Below the pieces are notes generated by a model. The model worked only from the letters and a program-made list of their open reading frames with translations. It was not told the origin of the DNA and ran no database searches. A stretch of DNA of 64,000 nucleotides. Source: Pseudomonas sp. CAN1. GTDB lineage: Bacteria > Pseudomonadota > Gammaproteobacteria > Pseudomonadales > Pseudomonadaceae. The position numbers were made by a program, and so were the translations under genes. The DNA lies in the NCBI RefSeq assembly GCF_030462585.1, contig NZ_JASMRU010000007.1, positions 62,001-126,000 on the forward strand. Reading direction: 5' to 3'. Below, in pieces: positions 28,618-37,768 of the stretch (the stretch's first letter is position 1; the number at the start of each line of letters is the position of its first letter).

Positions 28618-29065
28618 TTGACCCGGCGTAGGAGCGGACTCTGTCCGCGATCGCCTTCCGCCGGCACGTCCTCCATCTGTGCGCGGCCCATCGCGGATAA
28701 ATCCGCTCCTACGCGCGTCCCACCTGCTGCAGCAGACCTGTGCTGGCGGCTGTGTTGGGTTCGGCGCGGCGCAGGCCTGATAGACCCGGCGTAGGAGCGG
28801 ACTCCGTCCGCGATGGTTTCCGCCGGCACGTCCTCCATCTGGGCGAGGCCCATCGCGGATGAATCCGCTCCTACGCGCGCCTCACACGGGCAGCGAACTG
28901 TAGGAGCGAGCTTGCTCGCGAACCGCCCAACTCCGAAGTCGCCGGTAAATCCGTTCGCGAGCAAGCTCGCTCCTACAAGAGCCGCCGTCAGGCGCCTGGC
29001 ATTGGGTTCGGCAGCGGAATCGGCTAGGCTTCGCCCTTTCCTACTGCCTGTTCAGGAGTTATCCC
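28618..29065. other. REP-filled gap with a tandem duplication
   Basis: 448 bases. Two ~95-bp direct copies (28619-28715 and 28779-28875), each an inverted REP pair around GCCGGCACGTCCTCCATCTG, then a second REP pair (28898-28921 and 28953-28976, GAGCTTGCTCGCG type). No gene supported. Confidence 0.8.
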
Positions 29066-29347
29066 ATGGCCCGTGCATCCGCCCGTCACATCCTGGTTTC
29101 CAGCGAAGCCAAGTGCAATGAACTCAAAGCCTCCATCGAAGGCGGCGCCGACTTCGCCCAGGTGGCGCGCGACAACTCCACCTGCCCGTCCGGCCGCAGC
29201 GGCGGCGACCTGGGCAGCTTCCGCCCGGGCCAGATGGTTCGCGAGTTCGACCAGGTCGTGTTCAGCGCCCCGCTGAACGTCGTCCAGGGTCCGGTGAAGA
29301 CCCAGTTCGGCTACCACCTGGTGGAAGTGACCAGCCGCGAGGATTGA
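29066..29347 (+). CDS. ppiC: Parvulin-type peptidyl-prolyl isomerase PpiC
   Basis: 93 residues, a bare cytoplasmic parvulin domain. Signatures: ARHILVSSEAKCNEL (His8 of the active site), GGADFAQVARDNSTCPS, GGDLGSFRPGQMVREFDQVVF and VKTQFGYHLVEV. Length equals E. coli PpiC (93). CAGGAG precedes the ATG. Confidence 0.95.
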   Translation: MARASARHILVSSEAKCNELKASIEGGADFAQVARDNSTCPSGRSGGDLGSFRPGQMVREFDQVVFSAPLNVVQGPVKTQFGYHLVEVTSRED

Positions 29348-29404
29348 TCCTTGCCTGCGCCGCGCCCTTACCTGGGGCGCGGCGCCCGCTTCTCCCCCTC
29401 CCCG

Positions 29405-30031
29405 CTATACCGGCCCACCGCGCGCCACCAGCATCACCCCCAGCCCCACCAGGATCGAGCCGCAAACCCGCGGCATCAGTCGCTGGCCACGTCCCTTGCC
29501 AAGCACGCCGAGCAGCAGCGAGGCGAACAGCACGGCGATCACGTCCGCGGTGGAAAACACCAGGTTGACGATCATCCCGAGGATGAAGAACTGCAGGCCG
29601 ACCGGCAGGCTGGCGGCCGGGTCGACGAATTGCGGCAGGAAGGTGAGGAAGAACAGCGCGGTCTTCGGGTTGAGCATCTCCACCAGCATGCTGTCACGCA
29701 GCACCTTCGGGCGGGTTTCCACCTCGGCGCCGTCCTCGCCCCTGCGGCGGCCGAAGATCATCGAGCCGCCGAGCCAGATCAGGTAGGCGGCGCCCGCCAG
29801 CTTGAGTGCGAGGTAGAGGTTCGGCGCGTGGTGCAGCAGTGCAGCGAGCCCGGCGCTGGCGGCGAAGATGTGCACGTAGCAACCCAGGTGGATGCCCAGC
29901 GCCGCGTGCAGGCCGGCTCGGCGGCCGTGGGCGAGGGTCTGCGAGGTCATGTAGAGAATGGCCGGGCCGGGCATGCAGGCGAAGGCCAGGGTCGCCACGG
30001 CGAACGAGGCCCAACAGGCAGGCAGAGTCAT
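29405..30031 (-). CDS. LysE/RhtB-family amino-acid exporter
   Basis: 208 residues, about six membrane segments. The family motif is CMPGPAILYMTSQTLAHGRRAGLHAALG near the N-terminus (residues 19-46). Inner-membrane efflux of an amino acid or related metabolite; substrate not readable. The ATG at 30031 follows AGGGAAGGATCACATC. Divergent gap to the next plus-strand signal is short; no partner regulator is adjacent. Confidence 0.88.
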   Translation of the reverse strand: MTLPACWASFAVATLAFACMPGPAILYMTSQTLAHGRRAGLHAALGIHLGCYVHIFAASAGLAALLHHAPNLYLALKLAGAAYLIWLGGSMIFGRRRGEDGAEVETRPKVLRDSMLVEMLNPKTALFFLTFLPQFVDPAASLPVGLQFFILGMIVNLVFSTADVIAVLFASLLLGVLGKGRGQRLMPRVCGSILVGLGVMLVARGGPV

Positions 30032-30240
30032 GATGTGATCCTTCCCTTGATCGGGTAGCGGCCGGCGCGCATCCAGGCGGCCGGTCCGTGTCGGGAAGGT
30101 TAGGGAGGCAAGCCCGGCGGGCACATACGGCAGTTGCCGTATTTTTTCCCGCAGGCGGCGGCGCTAGGCTTTGCCGCACAGCTCATCGCCACCAGGAAGG
30201 CAGCATGCGCGCGCTCATTTCTCTCGCTGGAAAAACCGCC

Positions 30241-30897
30241 TCAGGCGCTGGGTACGCCAAGACGCACGGCATAGGCCGCCAGCTCCGCCGGGCTATGCAG
30301 GTCGAGCTTGCGCATCAGGTTCTCGCGGTGCTTGCGCACGGTCAGCGGGCTGATGCTGAAGTGCTCGGCGATCTCCCGCGCGCTGCGGCCCTGGGCCGCC
30401 AGGGTGAGGATCTGCCGCTCGCGGCGGGTCAGCTCCACCGCCGCCAGCAGGTCGGCATCGCCCTGCGGACGGGCATGCGGGCTGTCGAGGATGAAGCGCA
30501 GGCTGCGGGCGATGTAGCGCTGCCCGGCACGCACGGCCTGCAGCGCTTCGAGCAGCTCGCCGGTGTCCTCGCCCTTGCTCAGGTAGCCGTGCACGCCGGC
30601 ATCGAGCACCGAGCGCACGGTGGCCAATTCGGTGTTGGCGGTGAGCACCAGGATTTTCAGCCGGGGATGGCGCTGGCGCAGTTCATGAATGAACTGCAGC
30701 CGGTTGAGGCCCGGCATGTTCAGGTCGAGCAGGAGGATGTCGGCGCGCTGTTCTTCCAGCAACGCCTGCAGGCGCAGGCCGTCGCCGGCCTCGCCGACCA
30801 CTTCGAGGTCATCCAGGGTCGACAGCAGCAGCCGCAACCCGTCGCGGACTATGCCGTGGTCGTCGGCGATCAGTACCCGCGCGCGCTTCCCTTCCAT
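30241..30897 (-). CDS. NarL/LuxR-type response regulator
   Basis: 218 residues. Receiver with DD at 12-13 and phospho-acceptor Asp58 (LLLDLNMPG), then a LuxR HTH at about 155-215 (LTRRERQILTLAAQGRSAREIAEHFSISPLTVRKHRENLMRKL). The ATG at 30897 has AAGGAG 7 bases upstream. Divergent from a hybrid kinase 26 bases away, which is its likely partner. The arrangement resembles P. aeruginosa PA1397/PA1396, recalled as a DSF-responding pair. Confidence 0.92.
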   Translation of the reverse strand: MEGKRARVLIADDHGIVRDGLRLLLSTLDDLEVVGEAGDGLRLQALLEEQRADILLLDLNMPGLNRLQFIHELRQRHPRLKILVLTANTELATVRSVLDAGVHGYLSKGEDTGELLEALQAVRAGQRYIARSLRFILDSPHARPQGDADLLAAVELTRRERQILTLAAQGRSAREIAEHFSISPLTVRKHRENLMRKLDLHSPAELAAYAVRLGVPSA

Positions 30898-30923
30898 CGT
30901 TCGTCTCCTTGAGGCCATCGGAC

Positions 30924-32693
30924 ATGCACAGCCGCTTTCAGCAACGCGAACTGGCCGATCTGTTGCTTCGCCAGTCCTACGCCGTCCTGTTCGCCAACCT
31001 GGTGATTCCGTTGCCGGTTCTGTACATCCTGCGCGACGCCCTGTCGCCGGTGGCGATAGTGTGCTGGCTGGCCGCGCTCTATCTGCTCACGCTGGGGCGG
31101 ATTGTCCTGGCACGGGCGTACTTCCGGCAAGCCCCGGCGCGCACGCAGGAAGGCCGGCGACTGTGGACCACCACCCTGCTGTCCTGGGCCAGCAGCCTGC
31201 TCTGGGGCTGGCTCGGCTGGGCCGGTTTCGCCCACGGCGACCCGCAGCTGTTTGCCTTCACCTGCATCGTTCTTACCGGGCTGGTGTGCGGCGCGGTGCC
31301 GTCGCTGTCGGCCTTTCCGCCGGCCTACATCGGCTCGCTCACCGCCATGCTGCTGCCCGTGCTGGTGCTATGCCTGAGTGTGGCTGACGAGCAGCACACC
31401 ACCTACAGCTTCTTCATCCTCTGCCTGGCCGGGGTCAACCTGTACTACAGCCGGGTCACCTACCGCAGCCTGTGCGAGACCATCCGCCTGCGCCAGGAGA
31501 ACTCCGAGTTGGTCGAGGACCTGCGCGAACAGCGCGACCGTGCCCGCGCCGCCGACCAGGCCAAGTCACGCTTCCTCGCCGCCGCCAGCCACGACCTGCG
31601 CCAGCCGATCCATGCCCTCGGGCTGTTCGTCGGCGCCCTCGCCTCGCTAGCCGAGCGCGGCCCGGTGGATGCCCGCCAGGCCAGCGAGATCGCCGCGCGC
31701 CTGCGCGGCATGCTCGGCAACCTCGGCGACCTGCTCAACGGCCTGCTGGATATCTCGCGCCTGGACGCCGGCGTGGTGCCGGTGGCGCGCGAGCCGGTCA
31801 GCCTCGACAAGCTGTTCGCCGACCTGCGCGCCGAGTTCGCCGGCACCGCCGCCGAACGCTGCCTGGACTGGCGCGTACACGGCAGCCACGCGTGGATCGA
31901 CAGCGACCCGCTGCTGCTGCGGCGCATCCTCGACAACCTGCTGAGCAATGCCTTCCGCTACACCCTCGGCGGCGGCATCCTGCTGGGCTGCCGGCGGCGT
32001 GGCGACGAGCTGGAAATCCAGGTCTGCGACACCGGCATCGGTATCGATCCGGGACTGCAGGAGGTGGTCTTCGAGGAGTTCGTCCAGCTGCACAACGCCG
32101 AGCGCGACCGCAAGCAGGGCCTCGGGCTGGGCCTGGCCATCGTTCGCCATGCGGCGCGGTTGCTCGACCATCGGCTGATCCTCAGGTCGCAGCCGGGCCG
32201 CGGTTCGGTCTTCGCCCTGCGCGTGCCGCTGGCCGAAGCACCGCCGCAACCTGCGCCGCTGCCGGAGCTGGCAAACCCCCAAGGCCGCGGCCTGGGCATC
32301 ATGGTGGTGGATGACGAGCCGGACGTGCTGCACGCCCTGAGCAACCTGCTGGAGGTCTGGGGCCACCGCGTCTACTGCGGCAGCAGCGCCCTGCTCGCCT
32401 GCCGGCGGCACATCGAGGCCAGCCACGCCGGCCGCGCGCCGGTGGACCTGATTCTCAGCGACTACCGCCTGGGCGATGGGCAGACCGGCGAGGACGCCGT
32501 GCGCCGTATCCGCAGCTACCTGGCGCAGGGACGCTCGGGGGAGGTGCCGGCGCTGATCATCACCGGCGACACCTCGCCCCTGCGCCTGCGCGAGGCGCTC
32601 GCCAGCGGCAGCCAATTGCTGCACAAGCCGCTGGATACCGAGCAACTGCGCGCCGCCATAGAGGCCAGCCAGCGGCTTGAACAGAGCGCCTGA
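30924..32693 (+). CDS. Multi-TM hybrid histidine kinase with C-terminal receiver
   Basis: 589 residues. Five to six membrane segments (about 20-172) with only short loops serve as the sensor, followed by a coiled segment, HisKA with His223 (ASHDLRQPIHAL), HATPase (N box DNLLSNAFRY, G boxes DTGIGI and GLGLGLAIV), and a receiver with Asp513 (LILSDYRLGDG). The membrane-embedded input suggests a hydrophobic or membrane signal. Partner likely the divergent LuxR-type regulator. An in-frame TTG at 30909 is less likely than the ATG. Confidence 0.9.
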   Translation: MHSRFQQRELADLLLRQSYAVLFANLVIPLPVLYILRDALSPVAIVCWLAALYLLTLGRIVLARAYFRQAPARTQEGRRLWTTTLLSWASSLLWGWLGWAGFAHGDPQLFAFTCIVLTGLVCGAVPSLSAFPPAYIGSLTAMLLPVLVLCLSVADEQHTTYSFFILCLAGVNLYYSRVTYRSLCETIRLRQENSELVEDLREQRDRARAADQAKSRFLAAASHDLRQPIHALGLFVGALASLAERGPVDARQASEIAARLRGMLGNLGDLLNGLLDISRLDAGVVPVAREPVSLDKLFADLRAEFAGTAAERCLDWRVHGSHAWIDSDPLLLRRILDNLLSNAFRYTLGGGILLGCRRRGDELEIQVCDTGIGIDPGLQEVVFEEFVQLHNAERDRKQGLGLGLAIVRHAARLLDHRLILRSQPGRGSVFALRVPLAEAPPQPAPLPELANPQGRGLGIMVVDDEPDVLHALSNLLEVWGHRVYCGSSALLACRRHIEASHAGRAPVDLILSDYRLGDGQTGEDAVRRIRSYLAQGRSGEVPALIITGDTSPLRLREALASGSQLLHKPLDTEQLRAAIEASQRLEQSA

Positions 32694-32830
32694 AATCCGC
32701 CGTCAGCCCTTGAACCACGGGGCATGCGTCGTTGCACAGGGAGGGCTAAAGTCGCGGCTGGATCAGCCGATGCAATGGGTGAAGCAATCCGGCATCTGCC
32801 GACGTGCCCACCACTTGAGAATGCCCACGA

Positions 32831-34147
32831 ATGTTCAATTCGCGTTTGAAGCAGGAACTGGCCGCCCTGCGTGAAGAGCTCGCCTCGGTCAACGAGGTCC
32901 GCGCCAGCCTCGAAGAGGAAATGCTCGTGCTCTTCCTCGACCCCCGTGGGCGCATCGAGTCGGTGAATGCCAACTTCGAGAAGGAAATGCTCTACCGCAG
33001 CGACCAGCTGATCGGCCGCCCGCTGCTGGACCTGATCCCCGACCACGTGCGCGGGCTCGACTTCCACCTGCGGGTCAAGCACGCCATCGAACGCGGCGAG
33101 CACCTGGCCGGGGTGATCCGCCTGCTGCGCGGCAATGGCGAGGAAGCCTGGCTGCGCTCGATCCTCCAGCCGATGCACGACAGCGCCGGCGTGGTGCGGC
33201 ACTTCTCGCTGTACGCCAGCGACCTGACCCGCACCATCGAGAACTCCCGCGAGCACGAGAACCTGATCGAAGCGTTGCAGCGTTCCACCGCGGTGATCGA
33301 GTTCAACCTGCAGGGCGAAGTGCTCGCCGCCAACGATCGCTTCCTCAACGCCATGGGCTACAGCCTGCAGCAGATCCAGGGCAAGCATCACCGGATGTTC
33401 TGCGAGCCGGCCGAGTACAACTCGGCGCAATACGATGCCTTCTGGGCCAAGCTGCGCCGCGGCGAGTTCGTCGCCGACCGCTTCAAGCGCGTCGACAGCC
33501 GCGGCCGCGAGGTCTGGCTGGAGGCCTCGTACAACCCGATCATCGATGCCCATGACCGCCTCTACAAGGTGGTGAAGTTCGCCACCGTGATCACCGACCA
33601 GGTGAACCGCGAGAACGCCGTGGCGCAGGCCGCGACCATCGCCTTCGACACCTCGCAGAGCACCGACGACAGCGCCACCAAGGGCGCGGCAGTGGTGCAG
33701 CAGACGGTGGAAGTGATGCGCGAGCTGGCCGACCGCATGCAGGAAGCCGCCCAGGGAATCGAGGCGCTGGACCGCCAGTCCCAGGCCATCGGCGCGCTGG
33801 TGCAGAGCATTCGCAGCATCGCCGACCAGACCAACCTGCTGGCCCTCAACGCTGCCATCGAGGCGGCCCGCGCGGGCGACCAGGGGCGCGGTTTCGCCGT
33901 GGTCGCCGACGAGGTGCGCCAGCTCGCCTCGCGCACCAGCGCCGCTACCGAGGAGATCACCAAGGTGGTCGAGCAGAACCAGCAGCTCGCAGGCCAGGCC
34001 GTGGCCATGATCGACCGCGGCAAGCAGCAGGCCGAGTTGGGCCTGGAACTCTCCGGCCAGGCCGGCACGGTGATCATCGAAATCCAGGACAGCGCCCAGC
34101 GCGTGGTCGACGCCGTCGGCCAGTTCGCCAACCAGCTGTCCAACTGA
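32831..34147 (+). CDS. Soluble PAS-PAS methyl-accepting chemotaxis protein (BdlA/McpS-like)
   Basis: 438 residues with no membrane segment. Short N-terminal coiled coil, PAS 1 (about 25-130), PAS 2 (about 145-255), then an MCP signalling hairpin with the conserved tip [18 protein letters not shown]...[15 protein letters not shown]. This layout is that of BdlA (biofilm dispersion) and McpS in P. aeruginosa. Which of these is the closer relative cannot be settled by eye. PAS domains could bind haem or flavin. The ATG follows AATGCCCACGA with a weak ribosome site. Confidence 0.88.
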   Translation: MFNSRLKQELAALREELASVNEVRASLEEEMLVLFLDPRGRIESVNANFEKEMLYRSDQLIGRPLLDLIPDHVRGLDFHLRVKHAIERGEHLAGVIRLLRGNGEEAWLRSILQPMHDSAGVVRHFSLYASDLTRTIENSREHENLIEALQRSTAVIEFNLQGEVLAANDRFLNAMGYSLQQIQGKHHRMFCEPAEYNSAQYDAFWAKLRRGEFVADRFKRVDSRGREVWLEASYNPIIDAHDRLYKVVKFATVITDQVNRENAVAQAATIAFDTSQSTDDSATKGAAVVQQTVEVMRELADRMQEAAQGIEALDRQSQAIGALVQSIRSIADQTNLLALNAAIEAARAGDQGRGFAVVADEVRQLASRTSAATEEITKVVEQNQQLAGQAVAMIDRGKQQAELGLELSGQAGTVIIEIQDSAQRVVDAVGQFANQLSN

Positions 34148-34191
34148 GCCCGATAGCCCCTCCCCCATCGATGCCGTCCGGCTGGCCTGCA

Positions 34192-34222
34192 TTGCGCAGT
34201 CGCGACGGCTCGACTATATAAA
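34192..34222 (+). promoter_or_regulatory. Sigma-70-like promoter of the glycan operon
   Basis: TTGCGC (34192-34197), a 17-bp spacer, and TATATA (34215-34220, also readable as TATAAA at 34217). The surrounding AT-rich stretch contrasts with the local GC content. Transcription would start near 34227. Confidence 0.5.
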
Positions 34223-34245
34223 ACGCCGCTTTGTAACAAAAATAA

Positions 34246-34312
34246 CAACCGGTTGCTTCGCCCTACGTAGGGCTGCTCCCTCTCGGGCAGCCCGCAGTCA
34301 TGTGAAGCAACC
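34246..34312 (+). promoter_or_regulatory. Structured leader RNA upstream of the glycan operon
   Basis: GGTTGCTTC (34251-34259) pairs with GAAGCAACC (34304-34312) as an outer stem. It encloses GCCCTACGTAGGGC (34260-34273, perfect palindrome) and GGGCTGC (34270-34276) / GCAGCCC (34287-34293). The inner hairpins share GGGC (34270-34273), so they are mutually exclusive, a switch-like layout. No T-run follows. Confidence 0.5.
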
Positions 34313-34435
34313 CGCCGGGGGGCGAACATTGCACAACCTCTCCATGGGGCCACGCAGCCTTGCGCCTGCGGGCGCCCCGCGCGCGCTCGACCTCCGGCAT
34401 TCCTTCCAGCCCGTTCACGTCGGTGCCGCCCATCC

Positions 34436-35533
34436 ATGATTCCCGTCTACCAGCCCTACCTGACCGGCCGAGAAAAAGAGTATGTGAACCGCTGCCTGGA
34501 CTCGACCTGGATATCTTCCCGGGGCGAGTACATCGGCCTGTTCGAAAACAGCTTCGCCGAGTACATCGGCGCCGCCCAGGCGACCAGCGTGTGCAACGGC
34601 ACGGTGGCCATCCACCTGGCGCTGGCGGCGCTGGGCATCGGCCCCGGCGATGAGGTGATAGTCCCGACCCTGACCTACATCGCCTCGATCAACCCGATCC
34701 TGCAACTGGGCGCCACGGTGGTGTTCGCCGATTCGTTGCCGGACACCTGGCAGATCGACCCGCAGGACGTGCGTCGCCGGATCACCCCGCGAACCCGCGC
34801 GGTCATGGCCGTGCACCTCTACGGCCAGGCCTGCGACATGCCGGCACTGGTCGCCATTTGCCAGGAACATGACCTGCAGCTGATCGAGGACTGCGCCGAA
34901 GCCTTCGGCAGCAGCCACGGTGGGCAGCACGTCGGCACCTTCGGCGACATCGCCACGTTCAGCTTCTTCGGCAACAAGAGCATCACCACCGGCGAAGGCG
35001 GCATGGTCGTGGCGCGCGACACGACACTGGCCGGCCGCACCCGCCACCTGAAGACCCAGGGCGTGTCGCCGACCCGCGAGTACTGGCACGACGAGCTGGC
35101 CTACAACTACCGCATGACCAACATCTGCGCCGCCATCGGCCTGGCCCAGCTGGAGGCCGCGGACCATATTCTCGCCCTCAAGCGCCAGGTCGCCGAAGGC
35201 TACCGCGAGCACCTGGCCGGCCTGCCGCTGCAGCTGCACCGCGAGGTCCCCGGCACCGTCCACTCGTTCTGGATGTGCTCGATCCTGGTGGACGACCCGG
35301 CACAACGCCAGGGCCTGCGCGACCACCTCAAGGCCCGGCAGATCGAGACCCGGCCGCTGTTCTATCCCGCCCACCAGTTGCCGCATTGCCGCACCGACGA
35401 GAGCTTCCCGGTCGCCGAGGACCTCAGTGCACGCGGTCTCAACCTGCCCAGCTACCCGGCGCTCAACCAGGAGCAGGTTGCCCAGGTCTGCGCGAGCATC
35501 CGCGAGTTCTTCGAGCAAGGCTCCGCGGCATGA
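34436..35533 (+). CDS. DegT/DnrJ/EryC1-family sugar aminotransferase
   Basis: 365 residues, PLP-dependent. PLP lysine is Lys181 in FGNKSITTGEGGM; the EDCAEAFGSSHGG block binds the cofactor. The closest style is perosamine/4-amino-4,6-dideoxysugar synthases (RfbE/Per, PglE), which aminate a nucleotide-4-keto-6-deoxysugar. First gene of an eight-gene operon; it ends in an ATGA overlap with the next gene. No 4,6-dehydratase lies nearby, so the keto-sugar must come from another locus. Confidence 0.9.
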   Translation: MIPVYQPYLTGREKEYVNRCLDSTWISSRGEYIGLFENSFAEYIGAAQATSVCNGTVAIHLALAALGIGPGDEVIVPTLTYIASINPILQLGATVVFADSLPDTWQIDPQDVRRRITPRTRAVMAVHLYGQACDMPALVAICQEHDLQLIEDCAEAFGSSHGGQHVGTFGDIATFSFFGNKSITTGEGGMVVARDTTLAGRTRHLKTQGVSPTREYWHDELAYNYRMTNICAAIGLAQLEAADHILALKRQVAEGYREHLAGLPLQLHREVPGTVHSFWMCSILVDDPAQRQGLRDHLKARQIETRPLFYPAHQLPHCRTDESFPVAEDLSARGLNLPSYPALNQEQVAQVCASIREFFEQGSAA

Positions 35534-36993
35534 GATATGCCCTGGTCAGCACGGTCGGCTACCTGCTGCTGGTCGACCTGCAGAGCCGCAGCATTCGAGC
35601 GCTGGAGCACGAGCGGCCGGAGTACTACGGCATTTCCTGGTTTGCCGGCAGCAGCGATCTTCTGCTGTCCCATTCGGGCCTCGACAACGCCACGCTGCTC
35701 GACCTTGCGACCTACGCGCAATCGGAAGTCGGCTGGATTTCCCTGGCTGGCCGCGCCCTCTCTCCCTGTCTGTCCGCGCCCCACCAGATTCTCTGCGCGC
35801 CGGATGGACGGGTGATCTGCACCAACACCGGACGCAATGTGATTACCGTGCTGGACCCGGCGCAGCCCACCCACTTCCAACAGGCCGGCATCAGCTCCGC
35901 GCGCTGGGACCGGCTCTCGCTGGAGCAGCCCCTGGGCGACCATCTGAACTCGCTGTTCCTGCACGACGGGCAACTGCACGTCCTCGCCCATCGCCACCGC
36001 AAGGGCTCCGCGCTGGCGGTGTTCTCCTACCCGCAGCTGGAGTTGTCCGCGGTAGAAACCCTGGGCGCACGAAGCGGGCTGCACAACATCTGGATCACCG
36101 ACCAGGGGCAACGCATCAGCTGCCACTCGGAAATTGGCGGGCTCGTCGACCTGGATGCCCGAGCGCCGCTGTGGCAGAGCGGTTCGTCGATGTACAGCCG
36201 CGGGCTGGCGGCCTGCGAGGACTACGTCATCGTCGGCGAGAGCCTGAAAAGCGAGCGTGCCGAGCGGCGCAGTTCGCTCAGCGGGCTGTGGATACTCGAC
36301 CGGCACACCTGGCAGGCCATCGACTACCTCAGCCTGGGCCCTTACGGCGCCGTGCACGAAGTCCGGCTGCTGGACGTGCCCGACCAGGCACACCACCGCG
36401 AGCCCTTCGCGGGGCTGGCCGCATTGCTGGAGCAGGAGTCCCTCGGCGAGCGCCTGAGGGCCGGCCATCTGCGCGCAGCCCAGGCCGTTCATACAATGCA
36501 GCAGCGCTGGGGGGAGTTCGAAGTCCTGCTGGGGATTGCCCAGCCAGGTGCCGACGGCGCTCGTCGCGCCGCCAGCGACGACCTCAATCTCGTCCTCAAG
36601 TCGGGCGCCGCAGACCTGGCCTTCGATTACGTGCTGCAGCCGGATGCCGGGCAGTCTCACGTTGGCGTGGTGCTCGACTACCGCGGCAGCGGCGGCGATA
36701 CCTATATGACGACCCTGCTGCTGCACCCGCGCGATGCGCAGCGCGCGGTGCTGACGCTCTGGCGCCAGGATGGCAGTCAGTGGCAGGCAGCCGACGCGCC
36801 GTTGCACGATGCCTTGCCACTGGCTGGCACGCTGCATGCGCAATTGCGCGACGCCACCCTGAGTCTCTGGCTGGACGGCCACCCTATCCTGCAGCAACCG
36901 CTGGAGGCCCTCGATCTGCCGGCCAACGCCGGCCCGCTGGGCATTCGCTGGCTAGGCTGCTCGGTAACTCCCGCGGAGGTCCCGCATGCGTGA
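35530..36993 (+). CDS. Glycan-operon protein: beta-propeller-like with lectin-like C-terminus
   Basis: 487 residues, no signal peptide or membrane segment. Residues about 1-310 show repeated short beta blocks (LLLVDLQSRSIRAL, LLDLATYAQSEVGW, VLDPAQPTHFQQ, LWILDRHTWQAIDYL), like a WD/NHL-type propeller. Residues about 330-487 look like a LamG/concanavalin-type sandwich (DLAFDYVLQP...GVVLDYRGSGGDTYMTTLLLHP...TLSLWLDGHPI). The first part may relate to the DUF4915/TIGR03032 group (weak). Starts by ATGA overlap and overlaps wzm by 8 bases. Function unknown; sugar binding or polymer handling inferred. Confidence 0.75.
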   Translation: MRYALVSTVGYLLLVDLQSRSIRALEHERPEYYGISWFAGSSDLLLSHSGLDNATLLDLATYAQSEVGWISLAGRALSPCLSAPHQILCAPDGRVICTNTGRNVITVLDPAQPTHFQQAGISSARWDRLSLEQPLGDHLNSLFLHDGQLHVLAHRHRKGSALAVFSYPQLELSAVETLGARSGLHNIWITDQGQRISCHSEIGGLVDLDARAPLWQSGSSMYSRGLAACEDYVIVGESLKSERAERRSSLSGLWILDRHTWQAIDYLSLGPYGAVHEVRLLDVPDQAHHREPFAGLAALLEQESLGERLRAGHLRAAQAVHTMQQRWGEFEVLLGIAQPGADGARRAASDDLNLVLKSGAADLAFDYVLQPDAGQSHVGVVLDYRGSGGDTYMTTLLLHPRDAQRAVLTLWRQDGSQWQAADAPLHDALPLAGTLHAQLRDATLSLWLDGHPILQQPLEALDLPANAGPLGIRWLGCSVTPAEVPHA

Positions 36994-37768
36994 ATATTGC
37001 GTGGGCATCTGGCAGGCACGCTATTTCTGGACCCACCTGGCGCTCTCGGACCTGCGCTCGCGCTGGCGCCGTTCCTACCTGGGGGTGTTCTGGTCGGTCC
37101 TCCAGCCGCTGGGCATGGCGCTGCTGATCTCGGCGGTGTTCAGCCGCCTGCTGCACACCGACATCACCACCTACGCGCCGTACATCCTGTCGGGGATCAT
37201 CGTCTGGGACTTCATGGTGGCCAACGTCACCGCCGGTTCGCTGTCCTTCGTCCAGGCCGATGCCTACATCCGCCAGTGCCAGCACCCGCTGGCGATCTAC
37301 ACCCTGCGCGGCGTGCTGGGCAGCCTGATGGCGATGATCCTGGCCAGCACCTGCCTGTACGGCTGGTCGGCGGTGGTGCTGCCGCAGAACATCGGCTGGA
37401 GCTGGCTGGCGACCCTGACGCTGTTCCCGGTCCTGCTGCTGGTGGCCTGGCCGCTGTCGACCCTGCTGGCCTACATCGCCACGCGCTTCCGCGACCTGCC
37501 GCCAGCCATGGGCCTGGCGATGCAGGCGCTGTGGTTCATCTCACCGGTGTATTTCGAGGAAGGCCTGTTCCGCCGCGGCGGGCTCGACGTGCTGGTGGAC
37601 TACAACCCGGTCTACCACATCCTGGAAATAGCCCGCGCGCCCCTGCTGCACGGCGCCTGGCCAACCCCGACCAACTACGCCTTCGCCCTGGGCACCGCCC
37701 TGGCGCTGGCCCTGCTCTGCTGGCTGGTGGGCCGCCGGGCCGAACGGACGATGATCTTCTACCTATGA
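36986..37768 (+). CDS. Polysaccharide ABC exporter permease (Wzm-like)
   Basis: 260 residues, six membrane segments, ABC-2 type. The N-terminal amphipathic block LALSDLRSRWRRSYLGVFWSVLQPLGMALL is characteristic of Wzm/KpsM/TagG permeases. Moves lipid-linked glycan across the inner membrane. Overlaps the preceding gene by 8 bases and the ATPase gene by 4 (ATGA), showing coupling. Confidence 0.92.
   Translation: MREYCVGIWQARYFWTHLALSDLRSRWRRSYLGVFWSVLQPLGMALLISAVFSRLLHTDITTYAPYILSGIIVWDFMVANVTAGSLSFVQADAYIRQCQHPLAIYTLRGVLGSLMAMILASTCLYGWSAVVLPQNIGWSWLATLTLFPVLLLVAWPLSTLLAYIATRFRDLPPAMGLAMQALWFISPVYFEEGLFRRGGLDVLVDYNPVYHILEIARAPLLHGAWPTPTNYAFALGTALALALLCWLVGRRAERTMIFYL

Noticed and set aside
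34246-34312. Intrinsic terminator for the chemoreceptor gene
   Set aside because: The structure is strong but has no T-run and lies downstream of a good promoter, so a leader role fits better.
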